This document shows positions 9,843 through 17,791 of a stretch of 64,000 nt of DNA, one piece after another. Location: NCBI GenBank assembly GCA_965226825.1, contig CBDDED010000003.1, positions 1,736,001 to 1,800,000 on the forward strand. Direction: 5' to 3'. A model generated the notes under the pieces. It had not been told where the DNA came from. It made no database searches and saw only the letters and a list, made by a program, of their open reading frames with translations. The stretch comes from Io17-Chloro-G2 sp965226825. GTDB taxonomy: Bacteria > Chloroflexota > Dehalococcoidia > Lucifugimonadales > UBA3495. The stretch's first letter is position 1. Every line of letters begins with the position of its first letter. Both the position numbers and the translations under genes were made by a program.

Positions 9843-10090
9843 GATGTCTCCACCTTGCCTAATTCGAAGTCGGCTGGAATCAGCCAATTCGACCGCTCGG
9901 CTATTATATTCGGCTTGTAATCACTTGGCATCGTCCATCAACCCAATGAGGTATCTTGCATCTTGGTCTCGACGGATTTTGTTCTCTACAAGGTCCTGAG
10001 CGCGGCAGACCGCTGGATAACAGGTCGCATCAGGCCGCGGTGCAGCGAGGACCGCCGCACTTCATAATAGTCGAGCCCGCATGGTTGCCT

Positions 10091-10106
10091 GGGCCTAAGC
10101 AGACTG
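10091..10106. repeat. 16-bp repeat, copy 1
   Basis: GGGCCTAAGCAGACTG occurs here and again at 15232-15247, both in non-coding sequence. Too short to classify; it may be a trace of a shared mobile element end. Confidence 0.4.
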
Positions 10107-10150
10107 TGCTGCAAATGTTCCGGTAATATCCCCGTTACAAGATTGCCCAA

Positions 10151-10552
10151 TCACTCAATCTGGAAGTGGGGATTCCAGGCGATTTCCCAAAGGTAGCCCT
10201 CCGGGTCGGCAAAGTAACCGGAGTAACCGCCCCAGAAGGTGTCTTGGGCCGGCGTGACCAGGGTGGCGCCGGCGGATACAGCTACGTCCAAGAGAGCGTC
10301 CACCTCCTCTCGGGTGCGGACGTTATGAGCCAGGGTGACGCCGGAAAAGCCGCTGCCTTCCGTGGCAACACCGGCGTCGGCGGCCAGGGACTCCCGTGGG
10401 TACAGGGCCAACCAGGTGCCCCGGTTCCGGAAAAAAGCAATGGCCTCGGTGTTTTCGTCAAAAAGGGGTAGCCCCAGTCCGTCCCGGTAAAACTCCACCG
10501 AGCGGGGCAAGTCGGTAACGCCCAGGGTGATAATGCTGATGCGCGGCTCCAT
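10151..10552 (-). CDS. VOC family (glyoxalase/dioxygenase fold) protein
   Basis: A 133-residue single VOC-fold protein. It opens ISIITLGVTDLPRSVEFYRD, has the GLGLPLF strand, and ends GYSGYFADPEGYLWEIAWNP, the classic closing strand of the second beta-alpha-beta-beta-beta unit. The likely metal ligands in this fold would be in the first and last strands (here E in LWEI). Substrate cannot be told from sequence; such proteins range from glyoxalases to resistance proteins. It stands alone between non-coding stretches. Confidence 0.88.
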   Translation of the reverse strand: MEPRISIITLGVTDLPRSVEFYRDGLGLPLFDENTEAIAFFRNRGTWLALYPRESLAADAGVATEGSGFSGVTLAHNVRTREEVDALLDVAVSAGATLVTPAQDTFWGGYSGYFADPEGYLWEIAWNPHFQIE

Positions 10553-11202
10553 TCAATCCCTCTCTCATTCAAGGATGGACGCGAACTTTTACGGTCCTTC
10601 TTGGGGCCCATATTCCAGAAGGCTCGGCAAAAACAACCACCTACCAGAGCAACAACCTTTAGAAACCTTTAGCCTGAAATTATGCTGCCGCCGCAGGCCC
10701 GACTCGACGATAGCCAGCAACATATTTGACCCGGTGACGTCTCCGTAGTCAAGCAAGTAGGCAACTCAATAGTGCGGCGCAGAATACAGCGCACCGCTTC
10801 GTCGGAGGTGGTTCGAGTTGCCCATCGACGTGATTCGATTACCATCGCCTGCCGAAACAGGCGCGTACTCATGATGACGAGCGTGGTAGTAGAGTAGCGC
10901 AAATTGCGATCCCCTCCGGGCCCTTAGATGGAAGTGGACGACGCTTTATGTCTCTACCCTTTATTTGGTTTCCCGATGTTCCCGGATTATACCGAGCCAC
11001 CGCTTCATCTAACCGCTCCCGGCGCTCCGGGCCGATGCTTTGACCGCTTGGGCCATCTTGGGTTAGATTCAACGCCAGGATAGGCAGACGAAGCATAATC
11101 CCGTACAACACGCCGCCTACGGATGTCGTGCCGTAAATCGCGCCCTGCCTGCTCGTTAAACATCAGGTTAGCTTTGCAACTCGCTTATGGAGGACAACCG
11201 TC
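10553..11202. other. 650-bp non-coding stretch
   Basis: No supported gene. Two short minus-strand frames (10669-10902 and 10869-11111) have neither domains nor plausible composition. The last 20 bases hold GGAGG (about 11188-11192), the ribosome binding site of the hydrolase gene that follows. Confidence 0.4.
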
Positions 11203-11964
11203 ATGCCATTCTACGAAAGAGGCCCCAACCGTATCTATTACGAAGAGGTGGGTTCAGGATTCCCCCTGCTGATTATTCCCGGTGGCGGACTTAATTCCAC
11301 CGCGGCATCCTTGTACACGTCGGTGCCCTTCAACCCCATGGAGACCTACAAAGACGACTTCCGCGTAATCGCCGCCGATTTGCGCAATGCCGATCAGGGC
11401 CAATCGAGTGGGCCGCTGGAGATCGACCGCCCCTGGGATGCCTACTCTGATGACCAACTTGGGTTGATGGATCATCTCGGCATCAAGGAGTTCATGGTCA
11501 TGGGCTTCTGCATCGGCGGGCCAATGATCCACAACCTGCTCAGGCTGGCCCAGGAGCGCATTGTGGCGGCGGCGTTGATGCAGCCCAGCGGGTTCAGGCC
11601 GGAGATGCCGGATATTTTCTACCAGAACAATATTACGCGGTGGGGGCCGCCCCTTTGCGCGAAGCGTCCTGAAATCACGATGGACATGGTCCATGACTTC
11701 CTGACCAGTATGTACACCAACCGCGCCGACTTCGTTTTCACCGTTTCCCGCGATTTCGTGCGTAGCTTGCAGACACCACTGCTGATAGCGCCCGACGATG
11801 TGCCGACGCATCCCTACCGGGTTGCAATGGAGGTTGCCGGCCTCGCCCCGAACTGCGAGGTGACCATTTATCCCTGGAAAGACTCGCAGCCCCACATCGA
11901 CGAGGCCGTAACCCACGCCCGGCGCTTCCTGAAGACCCATGAACCGGCAGCCGCTAAAGCCTGA
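11203..11964 (+). CDS. alpha/beta hydrolase with cysteine at the nucleophile elbow
   Basis: A 253-residue alpha/beta-hydrolase. It starts MPFYERGPNRIYYEEVGSG, with the oxyanion-loop motif PGGGLNS at about 28-34 and the nucleophile elbow MGFCIGGP, so the presumed nucleophile is Cys rather than Ser, as in dienelactone hydrolases. The C-terminal DSQPHIDEAV supplies the likely catalytic His and an acid lies in the preceding loop. It presumably hydrolyses an ester, lactone or C-C bond in a small molecule. GGAGG lies upstream of the ATG. No operon partner. Confidence 0.85.
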   Translation: MPFYERGPNRIYYEEVGSGFPLLIIPGGGLNSTAASLYTSVPFNPMETYKDDFRVIAADLRNADQGQSSGPLEIDRPWDAYSDDQLGLMDHLGIKEFMVMGFCIGGPMIHNLLRLAQERIVAAALMQPSGFRPEMPDIFYQNNITRWGPPLCAKRPEITMDMVHDFLTSMYTNRADFVFTVSRDFVRSLQTPLLIAPDDVPTHPYRVAMEVAGLAPNCEVTIYPWKDSQPHIDEAVTHARRFLKTHEPAAAKA

Positions 11965-11972
11965 CAACTTAG

Positions 11973-12091
11973 AAACTATCTCAAAATCGACGATGAAAGT
12001 CGCATTTGTGCCCAGCGGTGACATTTCGCCAGGTGTCACCCCCATCTTAACCTTCCCCCGTCGGAGGGGAAGGGACTTTTGAGATAGATTC
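11973..12091. repeat. MITE-like element with CTATCTCAAAA inverted ends
   Basis: Ends TTAGAAACTATCTCAAAA and TTTTGAGATAGATTCTTAG are imperfect inverted repeats about 120 bp apart. Inside are two short hairpins (GGTGACA...TGTCACC and CTTCCCCCGTCGGAGGGGAAG). An element with the same terminal CTATCTCAAAA lies at 33453-33608. It has no coding capacity, so it is probably a non-autonomous transposable element. Confidence 0.65.
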
Positions 12092-12338
12092 TTAGTACCG
12101 CTAAATCTATTGCGGCCCTCGGGCTACCTATCATCACCAAGAAATGGCAAGAAGTGGCGGGGCCTTAAGGCATAAGTTCTGGACGGCCTGTGATAATTGG
12201 TTGCCAGGGCTATAGAGACGGGTTAATTGCCTGTATGACCTGATTACGTAGATCGTCCGGGGTTGGTGAAGCGGGAGGCGATGCGTCCTGATTTATTTGG
12301 TACGTTCCTTGAAGCCCATGGGCGAGGTAGGTGTCACT

Positions 12339-12660
12339 CTAAAAATTGCCACCGCGAAGATTGGGATCAAACAAAAACAGGACATACTTGATCACTTCCT
12401 TCAACGTACCATCTGTGGCAATTGGCTGAAAATGCGAGGCCGCTGGCATCGTTATGGTGCCGCCCGCGTCGATCATCTTGTGGAACTGGGGTCGGTCGGC
12501 GATGTGGATGCTTTCGGCCTCGTTCACGTACTTGCGGGTCACGGAGTAGCCGTGGTTCTTGGAGTGATCCCGCGGCGACGGACAGATCCACGTCCTAGCG
12601 GTCGCCGGAGACCCGGGCGTACAGGGCCATCGGTGTTAGGGGTTGCACTTGTTGCTTCAT
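12339..12660 (-). pseudogene. serine recombinase (resolvase/invertase) N-terminal relic
   Basis: From ATG at 12660 the frame reads MALYARVSGDR, then a TAG (12595-12597), then DVDLSVAA, which matches the start of large serine recombinases (catalytic Ser in ARVS, followed by DRQDVDLS in relatives). After a small deletion and frame change it continues GYSVTRKYVNEAESIHIADR and PQFHKMID, again the resolvase catalytic domain. It then runs into unrelated sequence ending at 12339. The zinc and DNA-binding domains are gone, so it is a dead fragment of a mobile element. Confidence 0.78.
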
Positions 12661-12733
12661 GCTTGCCTCCTCTTTCTTATCCTCGTGTGCTTTTTGCCGC
12701 GAAGCGGCGAAGCCCCCTTTGGGAGCTTGGTAG

Positions 12734-13852
12734 TTAGACTTCCGCAGCCTCCTCGTATTCCGCAATGATCGTGTCGCTCATATGGGAAAGGTGCCGTGTC
12801 TGCGCCAACGAGTCGATAGAGTCATACGATAGGAACGAGCACTGATCGTAGAGAGGGCCCCGGTCCAATAGCGAGAATACGGGACGTCTGATCTCGCGCA
12901 GGACTCTTTCCCGCTTGTCAAGCGGCGCCACAATGTGCAACCTGATGTCCATGTTGGGTTGCAGAGCCAACAGGTCCGCCATCCGTAACAACCCGGAATA
13001 AATCGCAGTTGTGTGCTCGATTTCAAACGCCCTGGCCATTGAACGGCCTTTCAGCCACAGCACGTCGATCTGCTCCACAGTCCTCAGGGTCGTGTCGTCG
13101 TAGTTCAGCGGGAGCAAATCCAGGAACCTCTCATGCATCGTCGCCGGGACGAACTCCAGCACCCGCGTCTTATCGTTCCTTGGAATCCAGATATGAAATC
13201 CCATATCGGCGCCAATCTGTGCCACCTTCGCTTGGTACTTAACCGACTCTCGACCGTCCGCAGGCACCACCATCCCTGATTCAGGTGAGGACTCTTCGTC
13301 TTCGTGGTCTGGAACCTCAACCTCCACTTCTCTGTCCAGCGTCCGAACCTTCTTTCTTGGAGCAAGCTGACGCCTGTCCCTATCGGTGAGCGGATACTTC
13401 GCCGGATTCGCCTGCTGTGCCTTGAGCAACTCCACGAGGAAGTTTCCGTCACCATCCTCGATGGTGTTGAGGGAGCCTCGGAAGAACCCCGTCCAATATG
13501 AGTGTCCCATGTCGTACTGATTCGTGATAGTTAGGGCCTGCCAAACCCGTTCTTCTCGAATGGGTACTGCCAACTCTGGGTCAAGGACAGCGATAGGCTT
13601 GACCCTGAACCGGACAGTGAATGGATCGGGATTTTCGAAGAGCGGCTTGTCGTCGAAAAACGGCTCGGACTTGACCTCCAACACGCCGCGCCAACGCGAC
13701 AGTCGCGTCATGTAACAAAGGAAGATATCGCCTCGGCTGACTCGTTCCTCGGCCAAGTGTTGATGACGATCCCGGAAGCCAGTGACCGTTGCGTCAGCCT
13801 CCCTGAAAGCCTGCCACGTCTCAGGAGTGAAGAGATCTAGGTGGTATTTCAT
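12734..13852 (-). CDS. EVE-domain fused to PD-(D/E)XK-like nuclease (putative modified-DNA restriction enzyme)
   Basis: A 372-residue protein; the ATG at 13852 is preferred because AAGGAG lies 6 bases upstream, giving the N-terminus MKYHLDLFTPETWQAF. Residues 1-135 look like an EVE/PUA-like domain (GDIFLCYMTRLSRWRGVLEV), a fold that reads modified bases. A charged linker follows (about 165-195). The C-terminal 170 residues contain IDVLWLKGRSMARAFEIEHT, with the spaced D and ExE expected of a PD-(D/E)XK-type nuclease, then GLLRMADLLAL. The likely role is cutting DNA with modified bases, such as phage DNA. No methyltransferase is adjacent, consistent with a stand-alone modification-dependent enzyme. 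The nuclease assignment rests on motif spacing only. Confidence 0.7.
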   Translation of the reverse strand: MKYHLDLFTPETWQAFREADATVTGFRDRHQHLAEERVSRGDIFLCYMTRLSRWRGVLEVKSEPFFDDKPLFENPDPFTVRFRVKPIAVLDPELAVPIREERVWQALTITNQYDMGHSYWTGFFRGSLNTIEDGDGNFLVELLKAQQANPAKYPLTDRDRRQLAPRKKVRTLDREVEVEVPDHEDEESSPESGMVVPADGRESVKYQAKVAQIGADMGFHIWIPRNDKTRVLEFVPATMHERFLDLLPLNYDDTTLRTVEQIDVLWLKGRSMARAFEIEHTTAIYSGLLRMADLLALQPNMDIRLHIVAPLDKRERVLREIRRPVFSLLDRGPLYDQCSFLSYDSIDSLAQTRHLSHMSDTIIAEYEEAAEV

Positions 13853-13894
13853 GCTAGCTCCTTGGCAGTCCATTTGCGGAATCGGAATGTCGCC

Positions 13895-14992
13895 TCAGGC
13901 AACCGGCAACTCACGGCCCGTGTCCGACGCCTCTTTGATGATATCGATGAACCGATGCAGATCGACCGCTGCATCGAAGGTTGGTAAACGGTTCTCGCCA
14001 GTCCGGATTGCCTCGGCGAACAGGGCGTACAACTGCCCGACGTTGAAAGGGTCGCCCTGGGGAAAGTCGGACGGAACATAAACGAAACGGTCAGGTATAT
14101 CCAGGTCCTGCAACTCATGGCTGCCCCGTGCGCCCTGCACCCGCAGCATCTCCCCGCGCTGCGACGAGACGCTCCCCGTGGTGACCAGCGTGCCCTCCCG
14201 CCCGTAGATCTCCATGCGAAAGCCGCTGCCGGCCCAGGGGACAGCTCCAACATGGACCGATGCTGCCGCGCCGCTCTCCAACTGTCCGCTGACTCGCACA
14301 TTGTCCGGGGATGTGACTTCCACAAACTGCCGGGTATCGGTCTCGTACCACTGCTTTGCCTGGGTGCTGACCATGCAGGCCACCCGGGTGAAATTGCCGG
14401 CCACGAAGCGCAGGGCGTCAATCACGTGTCCGTTGGCGATGGTCAGGGAGTTTGCGCCCAGGCTGGCATCGCGCTGCCAGGTGCGGCTGGAAGGGCGTTC
14501 CAACGCGCCATCGCGCATGGTGGTCACATGACACGAGAGCACCTCGCCCACATAGCCGGCCTCAATTTGCTCCTTGATAAACAGCAAGGCGGGACTAACT
14601 CGCGATTGCAGACCTACTGCGGTTTGCACACCTTTGTCCCGGGCCAGATTTGCCAGTTCCTCGGCTTCGGCGGTATTCCTTCCCAAAGGCCACTCGGTGT
14701 AGACGTGCTTGCCGGCTTCGATGGCGGCCTTCGTTGGCTCATAATGCGATGGCACTCGAACGACTACGGCCACCGCGTCGATCTCCGGCGACGCTGCCAT
14801 TTCTCGGAAATCATGGAAGGCAAGCTTCGCTCCAAAGGCCCGGCGAGCCTCTTCCGCGCTCTCGGGCCGGGTGGTGCAAACTGCGGTAAATTCGACATCG
14901 GGACTGGCCATTAGCGCCGGGAAATGCGACTGCGAGGACCAGGTCGAGTTTACATTTGCACCCACAAACCCCAGGCGAATCTTGTTTGCCAT
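13895..14992 (-). CDS. Gfo/Idh/MocA family NAD(P)-dependent oxidoreductase
   Basis: A 365-residue dehydrogenase. The N-terminal Rossmann domain starts KIRLGFVGANVNSTW and continues with VEFTAVCTTRPESAEEAR and IDAVAVVVRVPSHYEP. The family's EWPLGRN motif (EKP in most members) is present at about 100. The C-terminal beta-sheet domain ends DAAVDLHRFIDII. It should oxidise or reduce a sugar or cyclitol-like substrate with NAD(P). AAGGAG precedes the ATG. It sits 42 bp upstream of the EVE-nuclease gene on the same strand, though a functional link is unlikely. Confidence 0.9.
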   Translation of the reverse strand: MANKIRLGFVGANVNSTWSSQSHFPALMASPDVEFTAVCTTRPESAEEARRAFGAKLAFHDFREMAASPEIDAVAVVVRVPSHYEPTKAAIEAGKHVYTEWPLGRNTAEAEELANLARDKGVQTAVGLQSRVSPALLFIKEQIEAGYVGEVLSCHVTTMRDGALERPSSRTWQRDASLGANSLTIANGHVIDALRFVAGNFTRVACMVSTQAKQWYETDTRQFVEVTSPDNVRVSGQLESGAAASVHVGAVPWAGSGFRMEIYGREGTLVTTGSVSSQRGEMLRVQGARGSHELQDLDIPDRFVYVPSDFPQGDPFNVGQLYALFAEAIRTGENRLPTFDAAVDLHRFIDIIKEASDTGRELPVA

Positions 14993-15231
14993 GACACATG
15001 CTCCTTAGATTGCTGGCTTCCCGTACTCTTCTAGCAGCAATCAACCACCAGCGCAACCAATCGTTCGACGACTTCCCAATAGGAGTGTTGATTCCCTCCG
15101 GACGACTTTAGCCCCATGAGTAAAGCCTTCCCAACCTCGCGAAGTTGGAGGTCAGAAACCTGGGAACAACCATGCGTCGGTTGGCGCCAGGGCTAAGGCT
15201 GTCAATTTCATATCTGAAGTGGGGTTTTGGT

Positions 15232-15247
15232 GGGCCTAAGCAGACTG
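15232..15247. repeat. 16-bp repeat, copy 2
   Basis: Second copy of GGGCCTAAGCAGACTG; see 10091-10106. It lies just upstream of the VOC-gene relic in an otherwise empty 300-bp stretch (14993-15296). Confidence 0.4.
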
Positions 15248-15296
15248 AATGGTGAACTTTTCGCCGGGAAGTTTTGATATGAAAAGTGGTCCAGGC

Positions 15297-15465
15297 GATG
15301 GCCGCCAATGCCACCTCCGCCGCCGAGTCCGCCGACCAGGTTTAGGGCGACCGCCTCGCCCGCATCGCAGATCCCGACGGCAACCAGTGGTCCATCTTCC
15401 CCCACATCGAAGTCCTCACACCCGACCAAATCGCCCACCGCCTCTCAAGCCTGTCGAGTACTAGT
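15297..15465 (+). pseudogene. VOC-family C-terminal relic, TAG-interrupted
   Basis: In frame from ATG 15297 the sequence reads SADQV, TAG (15343-15345), then GDRLARIADPDGNQWSIFPH and LTPDQIAHRLSSL. GDR..DPDGNQWSI is the closing strand of PhnB-like VOC proteins, in which an aromatic residue normally stands where the stop is. The upstream two-thirds of the gene are missing. A related tail lies at 16340-16434. Confidence 0.65.
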
Positions 15466-15559
15466 CCACCAAAAAAACGGCGACAGCGTGAACGCTGTCG
15501 CACGCACATCGAGCCCACGTAACCAAAGAGACTGTAGGCGTACTGGCGGCGGATTGTGG

Positions 15560-15985
15560 CTACGCCGCGCCGGTCCTTTCTACCACGAAGTAGTGCGGAG
15601 AGAGGATGGCGATGCCGCGAAACGGATGCAGCGCCAGCAGATCGTCGTCGCCGCTGATGATATGGGTGGCCGCGCCGCTCAAAGCCAGTTCCAGGAACTT
15701 GTCGTCTTTGGGGTCACGGCACGCGGACACTGCTGCGGACACTTCCACCAGCTCCGATTCCCTCACCAGTGCCGCCAGGAATTCCTGGCGTTCGTCCACT
15801 CTCAGATAAATGTTGAATCGTGGTCTGCGGAGGACCTCGTTCAACTCGGCCAGCGTGGCAAGCGAGATGAGCAAGGTTCCTTGCTCCAGGACTTGGTCAA
15901 GCGCTCGCCATGGCGTGGACCGTGGCAACAGTGCTGCGCTGACCGTTACGTTCGTATCCACCACGGCCCGAACATTACTCGTCAC
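15560..15985 (-). CDS. PIN-domain toxin of a type II toxin-antitoxin pair
   Basis: A 141-residue PIN-domain protein of the COG1569 type. Acidic active-site residues are visible: D in VRAVVDTNV, E in LAELNEVL, D in CRDPKDDKFLELA and D in ISGDDDLL. It is expected to be a magnesium-dependent ribonuclease whose activity is restrained by the product of the overlapping upstream gene. The GTG start lies inside the last codons of that antitoxin gene (11-base overlap), typical of coupled translation. It appears intact. Confidence 0.85.
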   Translation of the reverse strand: MTSNVRAVVDTNVTVSAALLPRSTPWRALDQVLEQGTLLISLATLAELNEVLRRPRFNIYLRVDERQEFLAALVRESELVEVSAAVSACRDPKDDKFLELALSGAATHIISGDDDLLALHPFRGIAILSPHYFVVERTGAA

Positions 15986-16205
15986 GCAAGAGGTTCTCCA
16001 GAATCTCCGGAGTAAGGCCCCGACTCTCGGCTGCCCTCCCGGTCTCGTCCATAACTGACTGCAGCGTCTCGCCCGGCTTGGCCGTCAGTTCCTGCAGCCG
16101 GAGACTGAGCAGAAGCTGCAACTTTTGTTGCTCGCCGGGAGAGGCCTCGGCAAATGCCCGCGCCGCTGCCTCGTCCACCTCGATGGTGATGTTCGCAGTT
16201 CCCAC
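15975..16205 (-). CDS. antitoxin partner of the PIN toxin
   Basis: A small helical protein, about 76 residues if started at the GTG at 16205, which has GAGAGG 8 bases upstream; an in-frame GTG at 16238 would add 11 residues. It reads ITIEVDEAAARAFAEASPG and ends LTPEILENLLRDE, a composition and layout repeatedly seen upstream of COG1569-type PIN toxins. It presumably binds the toxin with its C-terminus and the promoter with its N-terminus. Its gene overlaps the toxin gene. Confidence 0.78.
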   Translation of the reverse strand: MGTANITIEVDEAAARAFAEASPGEQQKLQLLLSLRLQELTAKPGETLQSVMDETGRAAESRGLTPEILENLLRDE

Positions 16206-16339
16206 GTTCTTTCCTCTCGATAGTCCTTGCTCCGCCACAGGATTATCTCAAACCAGCCCAAGCAACGCTATCTAACGAGGCGGGGTTCACGCCTAAGTTG
16301 AAACTGACCGTCGCCCAACCTACCGACCAATCCTGCGGT

Positions 16340-16434
16340 GGCCACTTTGCAACAACTGGTCCATCTCCACTTAAATCGAAGACCTGACCCCCAACGAAAT
16401 CTCCCACCGCCTCTCCACCCTAGGCAACAATTAG
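16340..16434 (+). pseudogene. second VOC-family C-terminal relic
   Basis: A short stretch reads NNWSIST, TAA, IEDLTPNEISHRLSTLG, TAG. It parallels the relic at 15297-15465 (NQWSIFPHIEVLTPDQIAHRLSSL), so both are 3' ends of related VOC genes on the same strand, one on each side of the toxin-antitoxin pair. Nothing else is supported between 16239 and 16790. Confidence 0.55.
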
Positions 16435-16794
16435 ATTCTGGGCCAATTTGTCTGCAATTCCGAGATGGAAAGCCAATACTTACCAGCCTCAGAATCGCAC
16501 CCGCAGACTCCTCAGTAGAGTATATCGCAGGTAGCGCGTCACCCTTTTCAATAATTACAAAAACGATCTTTGACATCACTGAAATGGCAATCGCTATAAG
16601 GCTTTCCATCGTACTCGCCATTGAGTAATCTGAGTCGGGCTGGTGACCCTGGAATATCACTGCCTTAATGAGGGCCTTATCGCCGTTCAACATGCCGGGG
16701 GGATATTATGTCCTGCACCGGCGGCCCAACTTCCCGACCCTCCTGCCACCAGCGAGGCGGGGTATTCGGGCAGTGATTGTTTGGTGGCTGCTTA

Positions 16795-17693
16795 GAGGGT
16801 GTGTGAGAAAGGGCTAAACCTGCACGAATTTCTCATGGGGAGTGGGTCAGCAATCTTGCTATTGTGGGGGTATGAACAGAAAACCTTATCCCAGCGATTT
16901 GACTGACGCCCAGTGGGCCGAATTAGCCCCCTTGCTGCCGCCAAGCAAACCCAGGGGGCATCCTCGGACCGTGGACTTGCGGGAAGTAGTAAATGGCGTT
17001 CTATATGTGCTGCGCGGCGGCATACCCTGGCGCATGACGCCCCATGACCTGCCGCCCTGGGGGACGGTTTGGTGGTATTTTCGGGAGTGGCGCAGAGATG
17101 GGACCTGGGAGAGCATTGAGGCGGCGCTGCGCCCCAGGGTTCGGGAGGCTGAGGGACACGAGGCTGCGCCCAGCGCCGCGATCATCGACAGCCAGTCGGT
17201 GAAGACCACGGAAAAAGGGGGCCCAGGGGCTACTATGCCGACAAGTACGATGCAGGCAAGAAGGTTGCTGGGCGCAAGCGTCACATCGCAGTAGATACTT
17301 TAGGACTGCTCCTAGCCGTGGTGGTACATGCCGCCAACATTCAAGACCGGGATGGAGCCAAGCTGGTGTTGAGCAAAATGGTGGGCCGGTTTCCCAGGCT
17401 CAAAGTGATCTGGGCTGACGGGGCATACGCTGGCAAGTTGGTAGCCTGGGCCTGGGTCACCGGCGGTTGGCTGCTGACTGTGGTCCGGCGGAGGCCGGAC
17501 AGTCACTCCTTTGAGGTGCTGCCCCGCCGGTGGGTCGTGGAGCGGACGTTGGCGTGGCTGGGCCGCTGCCGGCGCTTGAGCAAAGACTATGAAGCCCTAC
17601 CGGAAACCAGCGAGGCTTGGGTTTATGTAGCCATGATCCATCTCATGCTAAAAAGACTCCAGCCAGCTTGAACGGGATTTCTCACACACCCTC
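16795..17693 (+). mobile_element. IS5-family insertion sequence, copy A (899 bp)
   Basis: A complete element with terminal inverted repeats GAGGGTGTGTGAGAAA and TTTCTCACACACCCTC, flanked by a 3-bp target duplication TTA (16792-16794 and 17694-17696), which fits the TNA preference of IS1031/IS5-type elements. It carries one transposase gene in two frames. The copy at 19165-20063 has the same length and differs at one base I noticed (17479 T versus C). Confidence 0.92.
16872..17671 (+). CDS. IS5-family transposase, two frames joined by -1 frameshift (copy A)
   Basis: The first frame starts MNRKPYPSDLTDAQWAELAP (ATG 16872 preceded by GTGGGGG) and includes IIDSQSVKTTEKGG, with the first catalytic Asp in IDSQSV. 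It ends at 17294. The second frame, reached by a -1 shift at or after an A5G5 run (17212-17221), reads YYADKYDAGKKVAGRKRHIA and then ADGAYAG (second Asp) and the RRWVVERTLAWLGRCRRL region with the catalytic Glu. The layout is that of IS5-group transposases made by programmed frameshifting. The start at 16842 seen in the open frame lies in the terminal region and is less likely. Confidence 0.88.
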
Positions 17694-17791
17694 TTAGACC
17701 ACAGCCAGGCCCCCGTGTCGCCTTGAGTCCCCTCAGCGCCGGGAGGCTTGTTAACGTGCCCATGGCGCGGCTGTCAAGCTAACGCACCAGC

